NCBI GenBank assembly: GCA_039819115.1
Contig: JBCBST010000001.1
Location: 1-64,000 of the forward strand
DNA from: JBCBST01 sp039819115
Lineage (GTDB): Bacteria; Bacteroidota; Rhodothermia; Balneolales; Balneolaceae
Direction: 5' to 3'
DNA: 64,000 nucleotides
This document shows positions 1 to 8,694 of this stretch, piece by piece. How positions within the stretch are numbered: the stretch's first letter is position 1; every line of letters starts with the position of its first letter. Below the pieces are notes generated by a model. The model was not told the origin of the DNA. It did not search any database and saw only the letters and a program-made list of their open reading frames with translations. The translations under genes were made by a program, and so were the position numbers.

Positions 1-483
1 GGACTTATACTTATAGTCGGCAAATACAAAAGGAATGCCCGAGTTTTCCACTTCTTCGAGTAGGTCATGGCTTACTTTTCCAGCTATGATAATACCATCC
101 ACATTCCGCTCTTTTAATAGTCTTGGCGTGTCTTCTTCTTTCTTATACTCATCTGGAACCGTTGCTAAAAGCACGTAGTAATTATGCTTTTTTGATTCAA
201 ATTCAGCCCCGAGAAAAACTCTTGTATAAAAAGGTTCACTTAAGGTAAAGTGCGATTCACGCAGGATAAAACCGATATTATTGGTTTTGTTGGAGGCAAG
301 ATTTCGGGCTGAGGCCGTAGGTACGTAACCCAGATCAGTGATGGATCTCAGAATATGCTTGCGTTTCTCTTCGCTTACATATCCCTTATTGTTGATCACC
401 ATCGAAACAGTAGATATCGAAGAGTTCGAATGTTTGGCAACATCCTTGATGGTGATTTTTTTTGAAGCCTTTGCGATTTCCAA
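1..483 (-). CDS. LacI-family transcriptional regulator (partial, 3' end outside window)
   Basis: A LacI/GalR-type repressor, of which the first 161 codons are visible. The N-terminal helix-turn-helix is clear (IKDVAKHSNSSISTVS, residues 12-27), followed by the hinge segment (GYVPTASARNLAS) and the start of the periplasmic-binding-like sugar-sensing domain (NNIGFILRE). I place the start at a TTG at 483-481, because an in-frame TAG lies at 516-514 and no ATG occurs between them; an ATT or ATC start is possible. It is divergent from a Gfo/Idh/MocA oxidoreductase and a MalK-type ATPase, so it probably represses a sugar-use cluster. The ligand cannot be deduced. The family call is firm; the C-terminal half is outside the window. 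Confidence 0.9.
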   Translation of the reverse strand, partial: MEIAKASKKITIKDVAKHSNSSISTVSMVINNKGYVSEEKRKHILRSITDLGYVPTASARNLASNKTNNIGFILRESHFTLSEPFYTRVFLGAEFESKKHNYYVLLATVPDEYKKEEDTPRLLKERNVDGIIIAGKVSHDLLEEVENSGIPFVFADYKYKS

Positions 484-502
484 TGTAAATAGTTTTGATT
501 TA

Positions 503-516
503 TCGAAGCGCTTCTA
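503..516. promoter_or_regulatory. LacI-type operator candidate
   Basis: A perfect 10-bp palindrome GAAGCGCTTC (505-514) sits between the LacI-type repressor gene and the divergent oxidoreductase gene. LacI/GalR operators are typically palindromes with a central CG, often with AGCGCT at the core, so this is the natural binding site for autoregulation and control of the plus-strand genes. Assignment is by position and symmetry only. Confidence 0.55.
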
Positions 517-571
517 TAATTTTCTGGAAATAGATTTAAAAGTCAACACAAACTTTATTAATTTTTATGTG

Positions 572-1663
572 ATGGACGTGTTAACCCTTGGATTAGTGGG
601 GCTTGGAGGATTTGGGCAGTTTTTACTACGGGTACTACAGAACGTACCCGGTATATCTGTAGTAGCGGTTGCAGATTCGAGCCTGGCCGATAATTCCCGC
701 TTTTCAGGCTTCCCTGTGTATAAGAATTGGGAAGCAATGGTTGCTGAGCGCGATATAGAGGCACTTTGCATTGCAACTCCACCTTCAACCCATGTTGATA
801 TAGCTATATCAGCAATGAAGAAGGGGCTTCATGTGTTCATTGAGAAACCACTGGCGACGAACCCAGATCATGCAAAGCATATTATTCAAGTCGCAGAAGA
901 AACAGATCGAATCGCCATGGTTAATTTCATGCAGCGAAAGAATCCTGTTTTATCATCCATTAAAGACATCTACCAGGAAGGACTCCTGGGCGAATTCAAC
1001 TATTTTACTATACAAAACGATGCCCAGGATGAGTCTCTGATCTCAGACCATTGGTTCTGGGATTCACGGATTTCGGGAGGTATTCTTATTGAGCACGCCG
1101 TACACTTTATTGACATCGTGCATTGGTTTACCGGGAACTCAGCTATTAAGCATCTTACCGGGTGGCAGGAGCTTAGAGATACCGGATTGAGAGACCGGAT
1201 GGGTTTGACTGCGCAATACGAAAATGGTTGTATAATCAATCATTATCATTCCTTTTCCCGTCCCCAATTTTTTGAGAAGACGGTACTTACCCTAGCTTTT
1301 TCTCTTGCAGAGTTTAAGTTGTATGGATGGATACCGGAATCAGGAAGTTTTAGCATACTCGGGCTTGAATCGATGGCCGACACGCTAAACGAATACCCTC
1401 TTCTGTCGATTGAACATGTTAAGGATGTGCCTAATGTTCCGGTGCGTGGTGTTCGTTATGGATACGAGAGACGGTTTTCGGGTACCATTAAAGCTCTTCA
1501 ATCTAAAGACATACTTTACACTAATGCTGTGGCAGATATGTTTATCGATTTTCATAAGGCGGTTGCACAAGCAGATTACAAACCTGTTGTTGATGCCCGT
1601 GATGGACTTAACGCATTAAACGTGGCATATTTCGCAACAAAATATGCCGAATCTAAAGCTTAG
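572..1663 (+). CDS. Gfo/Idh/MocA family NAD(P)-dependent oxidoreductase
   Basis: A 363-residue dehydrogenase of the glucose-fructose oxidoreductase/inositol dehydrogenase family. It has an N-terminal Rossmann fold with dinucleotide loop GLVGLGGFG (residues 7-15), the family's EKP motif at 91-93 that supplies the catalytic lysine, and a second-domain histidine-rich motif EHAVHFID (174-181). The reading frame stays open upstream to 338, but that part overlaps the LacI gene in antisense and reads as nonsense, so I start at ATG 572; GTG 569 is an alternative. No Shine-Dalgarno sequence is evident. The gene ends 15 bp before a MalK-type ATPase and probably shares its transcript. The likely role is oxidation or epimerisation of a sugar or polyol; the substrate is unknown. 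Confidence 0.9.
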   Translation: MDVLTLGLVGLGGFGQFLLRVLQNVPGISVVAVADSSLADNSRFSGFPVYKNWEAMVAERDIEALCIATPPSTHVDIAISAMKKGLHVFIEKPLATNPDHAKHIIQVAEETDRIAMVNFMQRKNPVLSSIKDIYQEGLLGEFNYFTIQNDAQDESLISDHWFWDSRISGGILIEHAVHFIDIVHWFTGNSAIKHLTGWQELRDTGLRDRMGLTAQYENGCIINHYHSFSRPQFFEKTVLTLAFSLAEFKLYGWIPESGSFSILGLESMADTLNEYPLLSIEHVKDVPNVPVRGVRYGYERRFSGTIKALQSKDILYTNAVADMFIDFHKAVAQADYKPVVDARDGLNALNVAYFATKYAESKA

Positions 1664-1678
1664 CACAAACAACCTATT

Positions 1679-2773
1679 ATGGCGTACATTGAGATTCAGA
1701 ATGTGTGGAAATCCTTTGGGAAAACAGCGGTTGTGAAAGGGGTATCGCTTGAGGTAGAAAAGGGAGAGTTTTTGGTTTTGGTAGGCCCTTCTGGATGTGG
1801 GAAGTCAACATTACTTCGTATGATTGCCGGTCTCGAGTCGATTGATGATGGTATTATCACTATTGATGAGATTATCCTAAACACGATTCCACCTAAGGAT
1901 CGGGATATTGCAATGGTATTCCAGAACTACGCATTGTATCCGCATATGTCCGTATATAATAACCTGGCGTTTGGTTTGAAGATAAAAGGAGAGAGGAAGA
2001 AAGAATATCACCAGAAGATACTGGATACAGCAGATATTCTGGGGCTCTCTGAACTGCTGGAGCGTAAACCAAGACAACTATCAGGCGGACAGAAGCAAAG
2101 AATTGCAGTCGGACGGGCTATCGTCCGAAACCCTAAGGCATTTCTTTTTGACGAGCCACTTAGTAATCTTGATGCTAAGTTGCGTGTTCGAATGCGCGCA
2201 GATCTTCTACGGCTTCATCGCCAGCAGAAAGCGACCAGCTTGTATGTAACTCACGATCAGGTAGAAGCGATGACCATGGCCGATCGGGTTGCCGTAATTC
2301 ATGGGGGTAAGATCCAGCAAATCGATACCCCTATGAACGTGTATAATCATCCGGCTAATCAGTTTGTAGCCGAATTTATGGGAAGCCCGCCCATGAACAC
2401 GATTTCCGGAGAAATGCATAAAAAAGAAGACGGATATTCTTTTACGGTTGCAGGTAATGTCGTATTTGAGAGTATCAATTCGCCCAAATCATTACCTCTT
2501 GGGAAGTTAGTATTGGGTATTCGACCGGAAGATATTTCCCTGGAGCCGGTACCGGGGCCTTCGCTGATGTCAACACAGAAGCTCCAGCCTGATTTGATAG
2601 AGCATATGGGCGATTTTTCATATATCCACATAAACTTGTTGAGTGATAAAAGCTGGACCGTTAAAACTGGATACACCAGTAAAATTAAGGAAGGAAGGAA
2701 AACCAGAATGTATCTGAACGCCGGGTGCCTTCAATTTTTTGATAAAAAAACCGGGGAAACTCTATACGAATAG
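1679..2773 (+). CDS. Sugar ABC transporter ATP-binding protein, MalK/UgpC type
   Basis: A cytoplasmic ATPase subunit for a CUT1-type carbohydrate importer, 364 residues (family usually 350-380). Walker A is GPSGCGKST (36-44), the ABC signature LSGGQ is at 134-138, Walker B ends in FLFDEP at 155-160, and the switch histidine is H192 in VTHDQ. The C-terminal ~120 residues form the TOBE-type regulatory domain (GIRPEDI). No permease or binding protein lies downstream, so it may serve as a shared ATPase for importers encoded elsewhere, as MalK-type ATPases such as MsmX do. It follows the oxidoreductase by 15 bp and is likely under the same LacI-type control. Confidence 0.93.
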   Translation: MAYIEIQNVWKSFGKTAVVKGVSLEVEKGEFLVLVGPSGCGKSTLLRMIAGLESIDDGIITIDEIILNTIPPKDRDIAMVFQNYALYPHMSVYNNLAFGLKIKGERKKEYHQKILDTADILGLSELLERKPRQLSGGQKQRIAVGRAIVRNPKAFLFDEPLSNLDAKLRVRMRADLLRLHRQQKATSLYVTHDQVEAMTMADRVAVIHGGKIQQIDTPMNVYNHPANQFVAEFMGSPPMNTISGEMHKKEDGYSFTVAGNVVFESINSPKSLPLGKLVLGIRPEDISLEPVPGPSLMSTQKLQPDLIEHMGDFSYIHINLLSDKSWTVKTGYTSKIKEGRKTRMYLNAGCLQFFDKKTGETLYE

Positions 2774-2814
2774 AATACATCTTCTCCGGGATGTACTGTT
2801 GGTAATGTCTATTC
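2768..2814. terminator. Nested inverted repeat between convergent genes
   Basis: GAATAGA (2768-2774) pairs with TCTATTC (2808-2814) and encloses TACATC/GATGTA (2777-2796). This could fold as a terminator hairpin between the convergent MalK and M28 genes, but there is no strong T-run on either strand. Confidence 0.3.
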
Positions 2815-4179
2815 TCCAAAGCTACCGGCAGGACCAGGGAACACAACCGGACTTACAAACCCTTCTTTACTGACCGAAGCTACTCCAAAATAGTAGTTGT
2901 CGATTACCACATTTTGAAGAGTGTATTCCGTCACATCACCAACGTCTAATGAATAGGTCCATTGGTTCGAATCGGTGAGTCTCCAGAATACACGATACCC
3001 TGTATGATTTGGGTTTTGGTCTTTATCAATAGGATCCCACTTCAATGTGGTAGATGGTCGAACAGCTCCACGTATGGATACATTTACAGGTGGATTTGGT
3101 GCCCAGGCCATACTCGCCATTACCACTGCATTTAAACCGGTAAGCTTGGCAGCATAGTCAAAGTCAACCCCGTCAATGGTATCGCCATACGTAATTCCGT
3201 TTTCGGTTCTGAGATCTTCATGTTGGCGATGATAGTGCTCGTTGGTTTCCATGATACGAACGGCAGGAAAGCCTACTTCATTGAACGGTCTGTGATGCCC
3301 CCCGCGTCCAAATCGATCCAGACGATACACCATCATCACATCCAGGTTTTCGATATGCTTATCAGCCAATTGATCCACATACCGGGCAAGGTTGCGGGAG
3401 GGAGAATCAACTTCACCGCCCGTGAAACGTCGGGTCCGGGCCTCCCGGTCAGTTTCTACATAGCGGGTTCCTTCAGAAAATACCCGTGCTGTTGTGTTGT
3501 TAATCACGCCGTTTATTCCCTCAATATTCCCAATCATATCGTTATTGAGTACTCCTTTTATTCGCCAGCCCTTTTCCAGAGCATACTTGGCAAGAATCTG
3601 ACCCCCAAATAATCCCTGTTCCTCCCCGGAAAGGCCAACATACATAATGGAACTCGGAAAAGAGTACCGGGTAAGAATACGTGCAGCTTCAATAGCTCCG
3701 GCCATGCCCGTAGCATTATCATTAGCCCCCGGAGCGTCTGATTCCCCATCCAGTACATCAGAAACGCGGGAGTCAATGTCTCCACTCATCATGACAAAAC
3801 GATCGGGATCGGCGTAGCCACGTTGTATAGCCACTACATTTACAATAGTCACCGGGTTGGGCATCCTGCGTTGCCCTGAAATGACATCACGGACATAGAA
3901 TACTTCCAGGCAGCCTCCACATTCTTCCGAGATGCGATCGAACTCTGCTTTTATCCACCGACGCGCAGCGCCAATTCCGCGGGTTTCGGATGTGGTATCA
4001 GAGAGGGTGTGCCTGGTACCGAAACTGACAAGAGTTTCTATATCCTGACGGAGGCGTTCCGGGGATGCCGCCCTGCCAATCACATTCAATTCATTGACTG
4101 AAACTTGCTGTGCAGTTAACAGTGCCGGGAAAAGAAAAAGAGTGAGGGCGAAAAAGAGGCGATGAGTATAATTACGCAT
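2809..4179 (-). CDS. Secreted M28-family metallopeptidase with C-terminal fibronectin-like region
   Basis: A 456-residue exported zinc aminopeptidase-like protein. The signal peptide ends near AQQ (23-25). M28 features are the bridging aspartate in GANDNATG (D154), the general-base pair GEE (E186/E187), NNDMIGN, and a late histidine cluster (NEHYHRQHED). The first metal-ligand motif, usually GHxDS in this family, reads GDIDS here, so the histidine is replaced by D134. After about residue 365 a fibronectin-III-like segment follows (TLKWDPIDKD, YRVFWR). The gene ends a minus-strand run and starts 2 bp after the small membrane protein's stop. Whether the Asp substitution preserves activity is unclear. 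Confidence 0.88.
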   Translation of the reverse strand: MRNYTHRLFFALTLFLFPALLTAQQVSVNELNVIGRAASPERLRQDIETLVSFGTRHTLSDTTSETRGIGAARRWIKAEFDRISEECGGCLEVFYVRDVISGQRRMPNPVTIVNVVAIQRGYADPDRFVMMSGDIDSRVSDVLDGESDAPGANDNATGMAGAIEAARILTRYSFPSSIMYVGLSGEEQGLFGGQILAKYALEKGWRIKGVLNNDMIGNIEGINGVINNTTARVFSEGTRYVETDREARTRRFTGGEVDSPSRNLARYVDQLADKHIENLDVMMVYRLDRFGRGGHHRPFNEVGFPAVRIMETNEHYHRQHEDLRTENGITYGDTIDGVDFDYAAKLTGLNAVVMASMAWAPNPPVNVSIRGAVRPSTTLKWDPIDKDQNPNHTGYRVFWRLTDSNQWTYSLDVGDVTEYTLQNVVIDNYYFGVASVSKEGFVSPVVFPGPAGSFGE

Positions 4180-4181
4180 TG

Positions 4182-4649
4182 TTAGTTCTTATTTAGTTGA
4201 TCATGAGGACGCTGGAGCTCTTCCGGGAGGCGGCCGTCGCGGGCAAGATATTTGCGAATTTGTTCCTGAAACTTGATTTGGGCTTTAAGCCCGATCTTGT
4301 GGCCTGCATAGGCCCCTGCACCACAAGCCAGCATGAGGGTGGCCAGGAATAAGAAGAGGGCGCTTCCATAAATCGCTTCATAAATAAATACCCAGCACGC
4401 GGGGGGCAAAAAAACGATGAACCCTAATAGATAGGGGCCCACACTGGACCCGTCGAGACGGCGCATAAACCGACGCGATGAAACCAAAACAATGTTCATG
4501 TAACAAAAGCCATATCCTAAAAGCACGATCAATCCGCGTGTTCCTGTATCGTTTACCAACGGCAAAAGCTCGGATGTGAATAAGATGAGAGAGGAAGAGA
4601 CCAGGATAAGCCCGGTTACATAGAAAAAAAAGCGAGGTAGATTATCCAA
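4182..4649 (-). CDS. Small integral membrane protein, function unknown
   Basis: A 155-residue protein I do not recognise. It shows four probable transmembrane segments, near residues 8-30, 36-56, 72-92 and 94-116. The C-terminal tail after about 118 is charged and probably cytosolic (KAQIKFQEQIRKYLARDGR). It lies 2 bp upstream of the M28 peptidase start and 60 bp downstream of the EnvC-like gene, so co-transcription is likely. Nothing in the sequence points to transport or enzymatic activity. Confidence 0.75.
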   Translation of the reverse strand: MDNLPRFFFYVTGLILVSSSLILFTSELLPLVNDTGTRGLIVLLGYGFCYMNIVLVSSRRFMRRLDGSSVGPYLLGFIVFLPPACWVFIYEAIYGSALFLFLATLMLACGAGAYAGHKIGLKAQIKFQEQIRKYLARDGRLPEELQRPHDQLNKN

Positions 4650-4709
4650 AGTGAAACATGATTTACGATGATGCAGGTAGGTATCTGTTGTAAGTATACA
4701 CGTTGATGG

Positions 4710-6053
4710 CTATTTACCCAGCCATTTGAGGGGGTCAACAAACTCGTTTCGTTCTCTGACCAAGAAGAAAAGGGTGTTTCCCATTTCAGATTCGGAAGAA
4801 CCCGAAAGCCCGATCTGAGAACCCTTAGACAGTATCTGGCCTTCCTGAACATCGATTCGGCTCAGGTTGCCATAGCCGGTATAGTAGCTCCCATGTTTTA
4901 CCAACACCACATCACCATATCCACGGATCGGGCGTATGGCAAGTACAGAACCATTAGCAACAACCTGTACCGGTGATTGCGCACTGGTAACGATATCGAT
5001 ACCCGGATGATCTGTTTTCGTACCGTATACGGGGTTCACAATACGTCCATACTTCTTGGAAACGGTACGTGAATCTACCGGCCAATCCAGACTACCTTTT
5101 GCCCCTACAAATTCCCGCTCAAACTCCAGGTACGCTTCGTCACTCAGGTAGGTAGCAGCTATTTCCGGGTCTGGATTTTCATACTTGGCCACTTCAGCTT
5201 CCCTCTGTTCCGCATCGGCAATTGCCCGGGCTTCAGCCAATTTCCTCAATCGTTCTTTCTCGGCCTCGCGAATGGCTTCTCTAATGCGAAGATCTTCCTC
5301 TATCAACTGGGTGAAACTATTTTCCAACTCTTCTTTCTGCTTACGTATTTGTCGTAATTCAGCAACCAGCTGAGTGCTGTTTTTACGAAGACTTTCAACA
5401 GTATTTTCCTGTCGCTTTCTTTGGGTGTCCAGTTTCCCGGTTTCTGTTGTGATTTCGTCAACCACCACTTCATTTTTGAGCAAAGCCTGTTCCAAATCCC
5501 GTTTCACAATATCCAGTTCACCCTTTCGGGTTCGGATAAGATCGGCCTGTTTCACCTTTTGCTCTTCAAACTTTTTAAGATAAAATGAGCGAATCAGCAT
5601 TTGATTGATGGAGCCCGATGTAATCAAAAGTTCAAGATTATCCATTCGGCCCTTTTTATAGCTGTAAAGAATGGTCTTTTTATAGTTATTCACCAACTGG
5701 GTTAATTCTTCCTTTCTTAAATCAATTTCCTCTTCATTCAAGAAGATCTGTTGCTCAATCTGTTGTTTTTCCTGTTCCAGGTTTTTGAGTTTGTCACCCT
5801 GTAATGCAATCAGTTTATTGAGGTTTTCAAAGCGTGCAAACGATTTTTGAAAGGTCTGCTCTGTTTCCTCTACTTTTTGCTGAACGTTTTTGATTCGTGC
5901 TTCTAACACGTTGATTTCTGCCCGTGTATTCTGCTGTTTCTTAAGTATCTCCTCTCTTTGCTTTTCATAATCCTGGGCTGATACATACGCGGGAACAACA
6001 CTTGCCATAAAGCAGATTGCACAAGCCAGATATAAAAAGCGATAGGTAATCAC
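4710..6053 (-). CDS. EnvC-like murein hydrolase activator (degenerate LytM/M23 domain)
   Basis: A 447-residue exported protein: signal peptide (1-26), long coiled coil (about 27-290, very rich in K, E and Q), then a LytM/M23 domain (about 330-445). The first metal motif is kept (H349 and D353 in DHPGIDI). The two later histidine positions are lost: GYGN has N396 where YxHL is usual, and LFF at 428-430 replaces the usual LHF. This pattern matches EnvC/NlpD factors that do not cut peptidoglycan but switch on amidases during cell separation. It overlaps the DUF4292 gene upstream by 4 bp, in an arrangement common in Bacteroidota. Confidence 0.88.
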   Translation of the reverse strand: MITYRFLYLACAICFMASVVPAYVSAQDYEKQREEILKKQQNTRAEINVLEARIKNVQQKVEETEQTFQKSFARFENLNKLIALQGDKLKNLEQEKQQIEQQIFLNEEEIDLRKEELTQLVNNYKKTILYSYKKGRMDNLELLITSGSINQMLIRSFYLKKFEEQKVKQADLIRTRKGELDIVKRDLEQALLKNEVVVDEITTETGKLDTQRKRQENTVESLRKNSTQLVAELRQIRKQKEELENSFTQLIEEDLRIREAIREAEKERLRKLAEARAIADAEQREAEVAKYENPDPEIAATYLSDEAYLEFEREFVGAKGSLDWPVDSRTVSKKYGRIVNPVYGTKTDHPGIDIVTSAQSPVQVVANGSVLAIRPIRGYGDVVLVKHGSYYTGYGNLSRIDVQEGQILSKGSQIGLSGSSESEMGNTLFFLVRERNEFVDPLKWLGK

Positions 6054-6811
6054 AGGCGCTGAATGAGGATAGATTCAGGAATGGACAACGATAAATTGAG
6101 CTTTTCGGGGTTAAGGTCCAGCGAACGGATAGCCAGAGCTACCCTCGAACGGGCATCAGCACTAAATATGGTGATTTTTCGGGGTAAAACGTACCCATCT
6201 AGTGTAGAATAGCTGTCGTACTGAATTTCGGAGTATGGAAGGTTTGTTTGGGGAGGATGAATCACTCTCCAGATGGTGTTCGACTTTTTCGATAAAAAAA
6301 TGCGCGTTTTACCTTTGGTTTCAAGCAAATAGCTGTCGTCGTCTTCATACACCGTTTGCACGTCAGTCGAATCGATCCTGTAGTTCAATAAATCGATAAG
6401 ATTAACAGAAGCCAGCTCATTCAAGCTAGTCAAACGGTTATCATACACAGAGACTTTTTGCGCTTCTTTATCAATTTTATTGTAAATCAGGATAGAATCC
6501 TGGTCTACCAACATGGCGCCTCCTTCAATTCCCAACCGGTTTTTAATGGTAATGAGACTGAGTGATCGTGAGGCATCAAAAGAAAGCGTGATACGGTCGC
6601 TATTACCAGGTTCGCTAATAACGGCGCGTCCCCGTCCTTTAACGGATTGAATTTCCCTGGAGTAATCAGGAATGTTTTTGGTGATGGCACCAGGTGCAAT
6701 ATCCGTTTTGTTGAATGTTCCCGTTTCCGGTAAGGTAATCCTGGTTGGGGTACACCCGTAAAGCAGGCCCAGCACCACGAGGCTGGTTATCCATAATAAA
6801 GCGTTATTCAA
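6050..6811 (-). CDS. DUF4292 family lipoprotein
   Basis: A 253-residue predicted lipoprotein. The signal ends in a lipobox LYGC with the lipidated cysteine at C20. The mature part resembles the DUF4292/LolA-LolB-like fold: an N-terminal strand-rich segment (VKGRGRAVI, ITLSFDAS) followed by repeated beta strands. In Bacteroidota such proteins often sit between a TPR lipoprotein or exported protein and an EnvC-like factor, exactly as here, and are suspected to help outer-membrane lipoprotein or envelope assembly. It overlaps the TPR gene upstream by 8 bp and the EnvC-like gene downstream by 4 bp, so the three are almost certainly translated from one message. Biochemical role unproven. Confidence 0.82.
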   Translation of the reverse strand: MNNALLWITSLVVLGLLYGCTPTRITLPETGTFNKTDIAPGAITKNIPDYSREIQSVKGRGRAVISEPGNSDRITLSFDASRSLSLITIKNRLGIEGGAMLVDQDSILIYNKIDKEAQKVSVYDNRLTSLNELASVNLIDLLNYRIDSTDVQTVYEDDDSYLLETKGKTRIFLSKKSNTIWRVIHPPQTNLPYSEIQYDSYSTLDGYVLPRKITIFSADARSRVALAIRSLDLNPEKLNLSLSIPESILIQRL

Positions 6812-8489
6812 GCGCGTCCAGTTTTTCTTTTAGATAGGTTCTTGTACTGTCTTTTTCGAGTGCTTGTTTCCACCATTTCCTGGCTTCTTTTGTATTACCA
6901 AGTTCAGCATATACATCACCCAGGTGTTCCATCACTTCAGCACTTGATTCTCCGGTGTCGATAGAAGCCTTAATGAATCGTCTTGCCCGATCGTAGTCAC
7001 CCAGTTTGTAATATACCCAGCCCACCGTATCGAGATAGGACGCATTTTCCGGATCGGCTTCGATCGCTTTTAATGCCAGTGTTTTTGCACGTTCCAGCTC
7101 CACTCCACGAAGGGAGAGATTGTATGCGTAATTATTCATAGCATTATCATTTTCGGGGTCAAACCGGAGAGCTAACTCGTAAGAAGCGTCGGATTCTTCG
7201 TTCTTATTCATATTCGCCTGCACATCAGCTAAAGCAGAATACACAATAGATTTGAACGGTTTTCTGGCCGGGGCACGGGTTGCCTTTTCGAACCACGTTT
7301 CCGCCTGTTGGTAATTGGATTGCAGTTGATAAGCCGAGCCTAAGAAAAACTGAATTAAAGCATCATCCGGGATGTTCTGGTCTGCTTTGCGGCCAATTTC
7401 GATCACCTCTTCATAACGCCCCTCGGCAAGGAGCAATTGCAAGCGCTGTCTCCATGCGATATCATCATCGGGTAACAAACGGTTGGCTTGCTCCAGTTTA
7501 TCGAGAGCTTCTTCGTTCTGGCCATCCTGGGCGTAGAATTGCCCTGCGATGGTAAATGCAGGCCCGTATTCCGGCTCGCTCTCAGCAAACAGATCCATGA
7601 TGCGGGCTGTCTCTACCTTGAGTGGGTAGGAGTTAGGAGTTCGTATTTGCCGTTGATACACGTATTGAACCACGCCCAGTTTATCTTCAGGTTCAATGAG
7701 GGGATCGGAGATAAAATTACCCAGTAAGGTGCCGGCACTGTCCCATTTCTCTTCATCGATATACAACCCGGCTAAGTTAATAAGCGACTGGGGGTCCCGG
7801 GCATTTCGGGAAAGGGCATCATCAAGTACCGACTTAGCCTGGTCTTCGTTACCACTAATGGTGTAATAGGCACTAAGCAGGTTAAGCATTTCAAGGTTAT
7901 CCGGATCGATAGAACGAACGGCTTCCAAACCTGCCAGTACCGAATCCTGTACGCCCAGCGCTTCAAAGTTTCTGATTTTAAGGAAATACAGAGAAGTATT
8001 CGGCCCCATCAAAACGAGTAAACGGTTTAATACCTCAATCGATTTGTTGTACTGTCCATAGTCTTTGTAGGTGTTTGCCAGGAAGATGAGCGCATCAATG
8101 TCATTCGGCTTCTGTTTCAGAAAGGAATTCAGTTCTTCTAACGTAGCCTGGTTTTCACCGGCACTTCGGTAAATCTCAGCCAGCTTAATCCGATACCATT
8201 TATTATCCGGATCCTGCGCTACAGCTTGTTTCCCGAACAGAGCAGCCTGCGGGAGATTATCAATGGAAAGATACAAATCAGCCAGGGTATAACTTACTCC
8301 CGCTTTTTCAGAAAGCTGTTCATAGGCCTGCAAGAGCAGTTCTTCTGCGTTTTCGTACTCTTCGTTTTCGAAAGCGGTAACACCCTGTACAAAAAGCCGG
8401 TCAGCATTGAGCAATTCACTCAGACTGACCTGGCCGTGGCCAGAAGTAGCGTATAAAACACCTATGAATAAAAGAATTGCTCGTTTCAT
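6804..8489 (-). CDS. Exported tetratricopeptide-repeat protein
   Basis: A 561-residue protein with a signal peptide (1-20, cleaved after GHG) and TPR units along nearly its whole length, for example AEEYENAEELLLQAYEQL-like units near the N-terminus and YYKLGDYDRARRFIKASI and AELGNTKEARKWWKQALE near the C-terminus. TPR superhelices hold protein partners; this one probably works in the periplasm or at the outer membrane with the DUF4292 lipoprotein and EnvC-like factor downstream. It is the first gene of the minus-strand run, and its promoter must lie in 8490-8628, back to back with the arginine leader. No catalytic motif seen. Confidence 0.87.
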   Translation of the reverse strand: MKRAILLFIGVLYATSGHGQVSLSELLNADRLFVQGVTAFENEEYENAEELLLQAYEQLSEKAGVSYTLADLYLSIDNLPQAALFGKQAVAQDPDNKWYRIKLAEIYRSAGENQATLEELNSFLKQKPNDIDALIFLANTYKDYGQYNKSIEVLNRLLVLMGPNTSLYFLKIRNFEALGVQDSVLAGLEAVRSIDPDNLEMLNLLSAYYTISGNEDQAKSVLDDALSRNARDPQSLINLAGLYIDEEKWDSAGTLLGNFISDPLIEPEDKLGVVQYVYQRQIRTPNSYPLKVETARIMDLFAESEPEYGPAFTIAGQFYAQDGQNEEALDKLEQANRLLPDDDIAWRQRLQLLLAEGRYEEVIEIGRKADQNIPDDALIQFFLGSAYQLQSNYQQAETWFEKATRAPARKPFKSIVYSALADVQANMNKNEESDASYELALRFDPENDNAMNNYAYNLSLRGVELERAKTLALKAIEADPENASYLDTVGWVYYKLGDYDRARRFIKASIDTGESSAEVMEHLGDVYAELGNTKEARKWWKQALEKDSTRTYLKEKLDALE

Positions 8490-8628
8490 GCTTGGACTAA
8501 CGCAATCTTAAAGGTAAACGTGCAGATGCATACAGTTTTTTAAAAGTAAGGAGTGTGCGTTTTAAAGTTGCAATAAAAATATGTCTAACCTGTTGTATGC
8601 TATCAAATATCTTGTTTTCTTTAGCACC

Positions 8629-8688
8629 GTGAATACGAACAGCAACACATACCTTTCTTCCCGTCGCCGTCGCCTTGTGCGTGCATAA
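8629..8688 (+). CDS. Putative arginine-operon leader peptide (19 aa, five Arg codons)
   Basis: A short ORF starting with GTG reads MNTNSNTYLSSRRRRLVRA and stops at TAA 8686-8688. Four consecutive Arg codons (CGT CGC CGT CGC, 8662-8673) and a fifth CGT (8680) fall within the last eight sense codons. It lies 66 bp upstream of the first gene of a complete arginine biosynthesis operon. Amino-acid-rich leader peptides in front of the matching biosynthetic operon are the hallmark of translation-coupled attenuation (trp, his, ilv leaders). Codons are read directly; the regulatory role is inference. The start could be an upstream in-frame TTG at 8593 instead of GTG. Confidence 0.78.
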   Translation: MNTNSNTYLSSRRRRLVRA

Positions 8689-8694
8689 TTATTT

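Noticed and set aside
338..571. N-terminal extension of the oxidoreductase reading frame
   Set aside because: It overlaps the LacI gene in antisense, has no family similarity and precedes a clean Rossmann start at 572.
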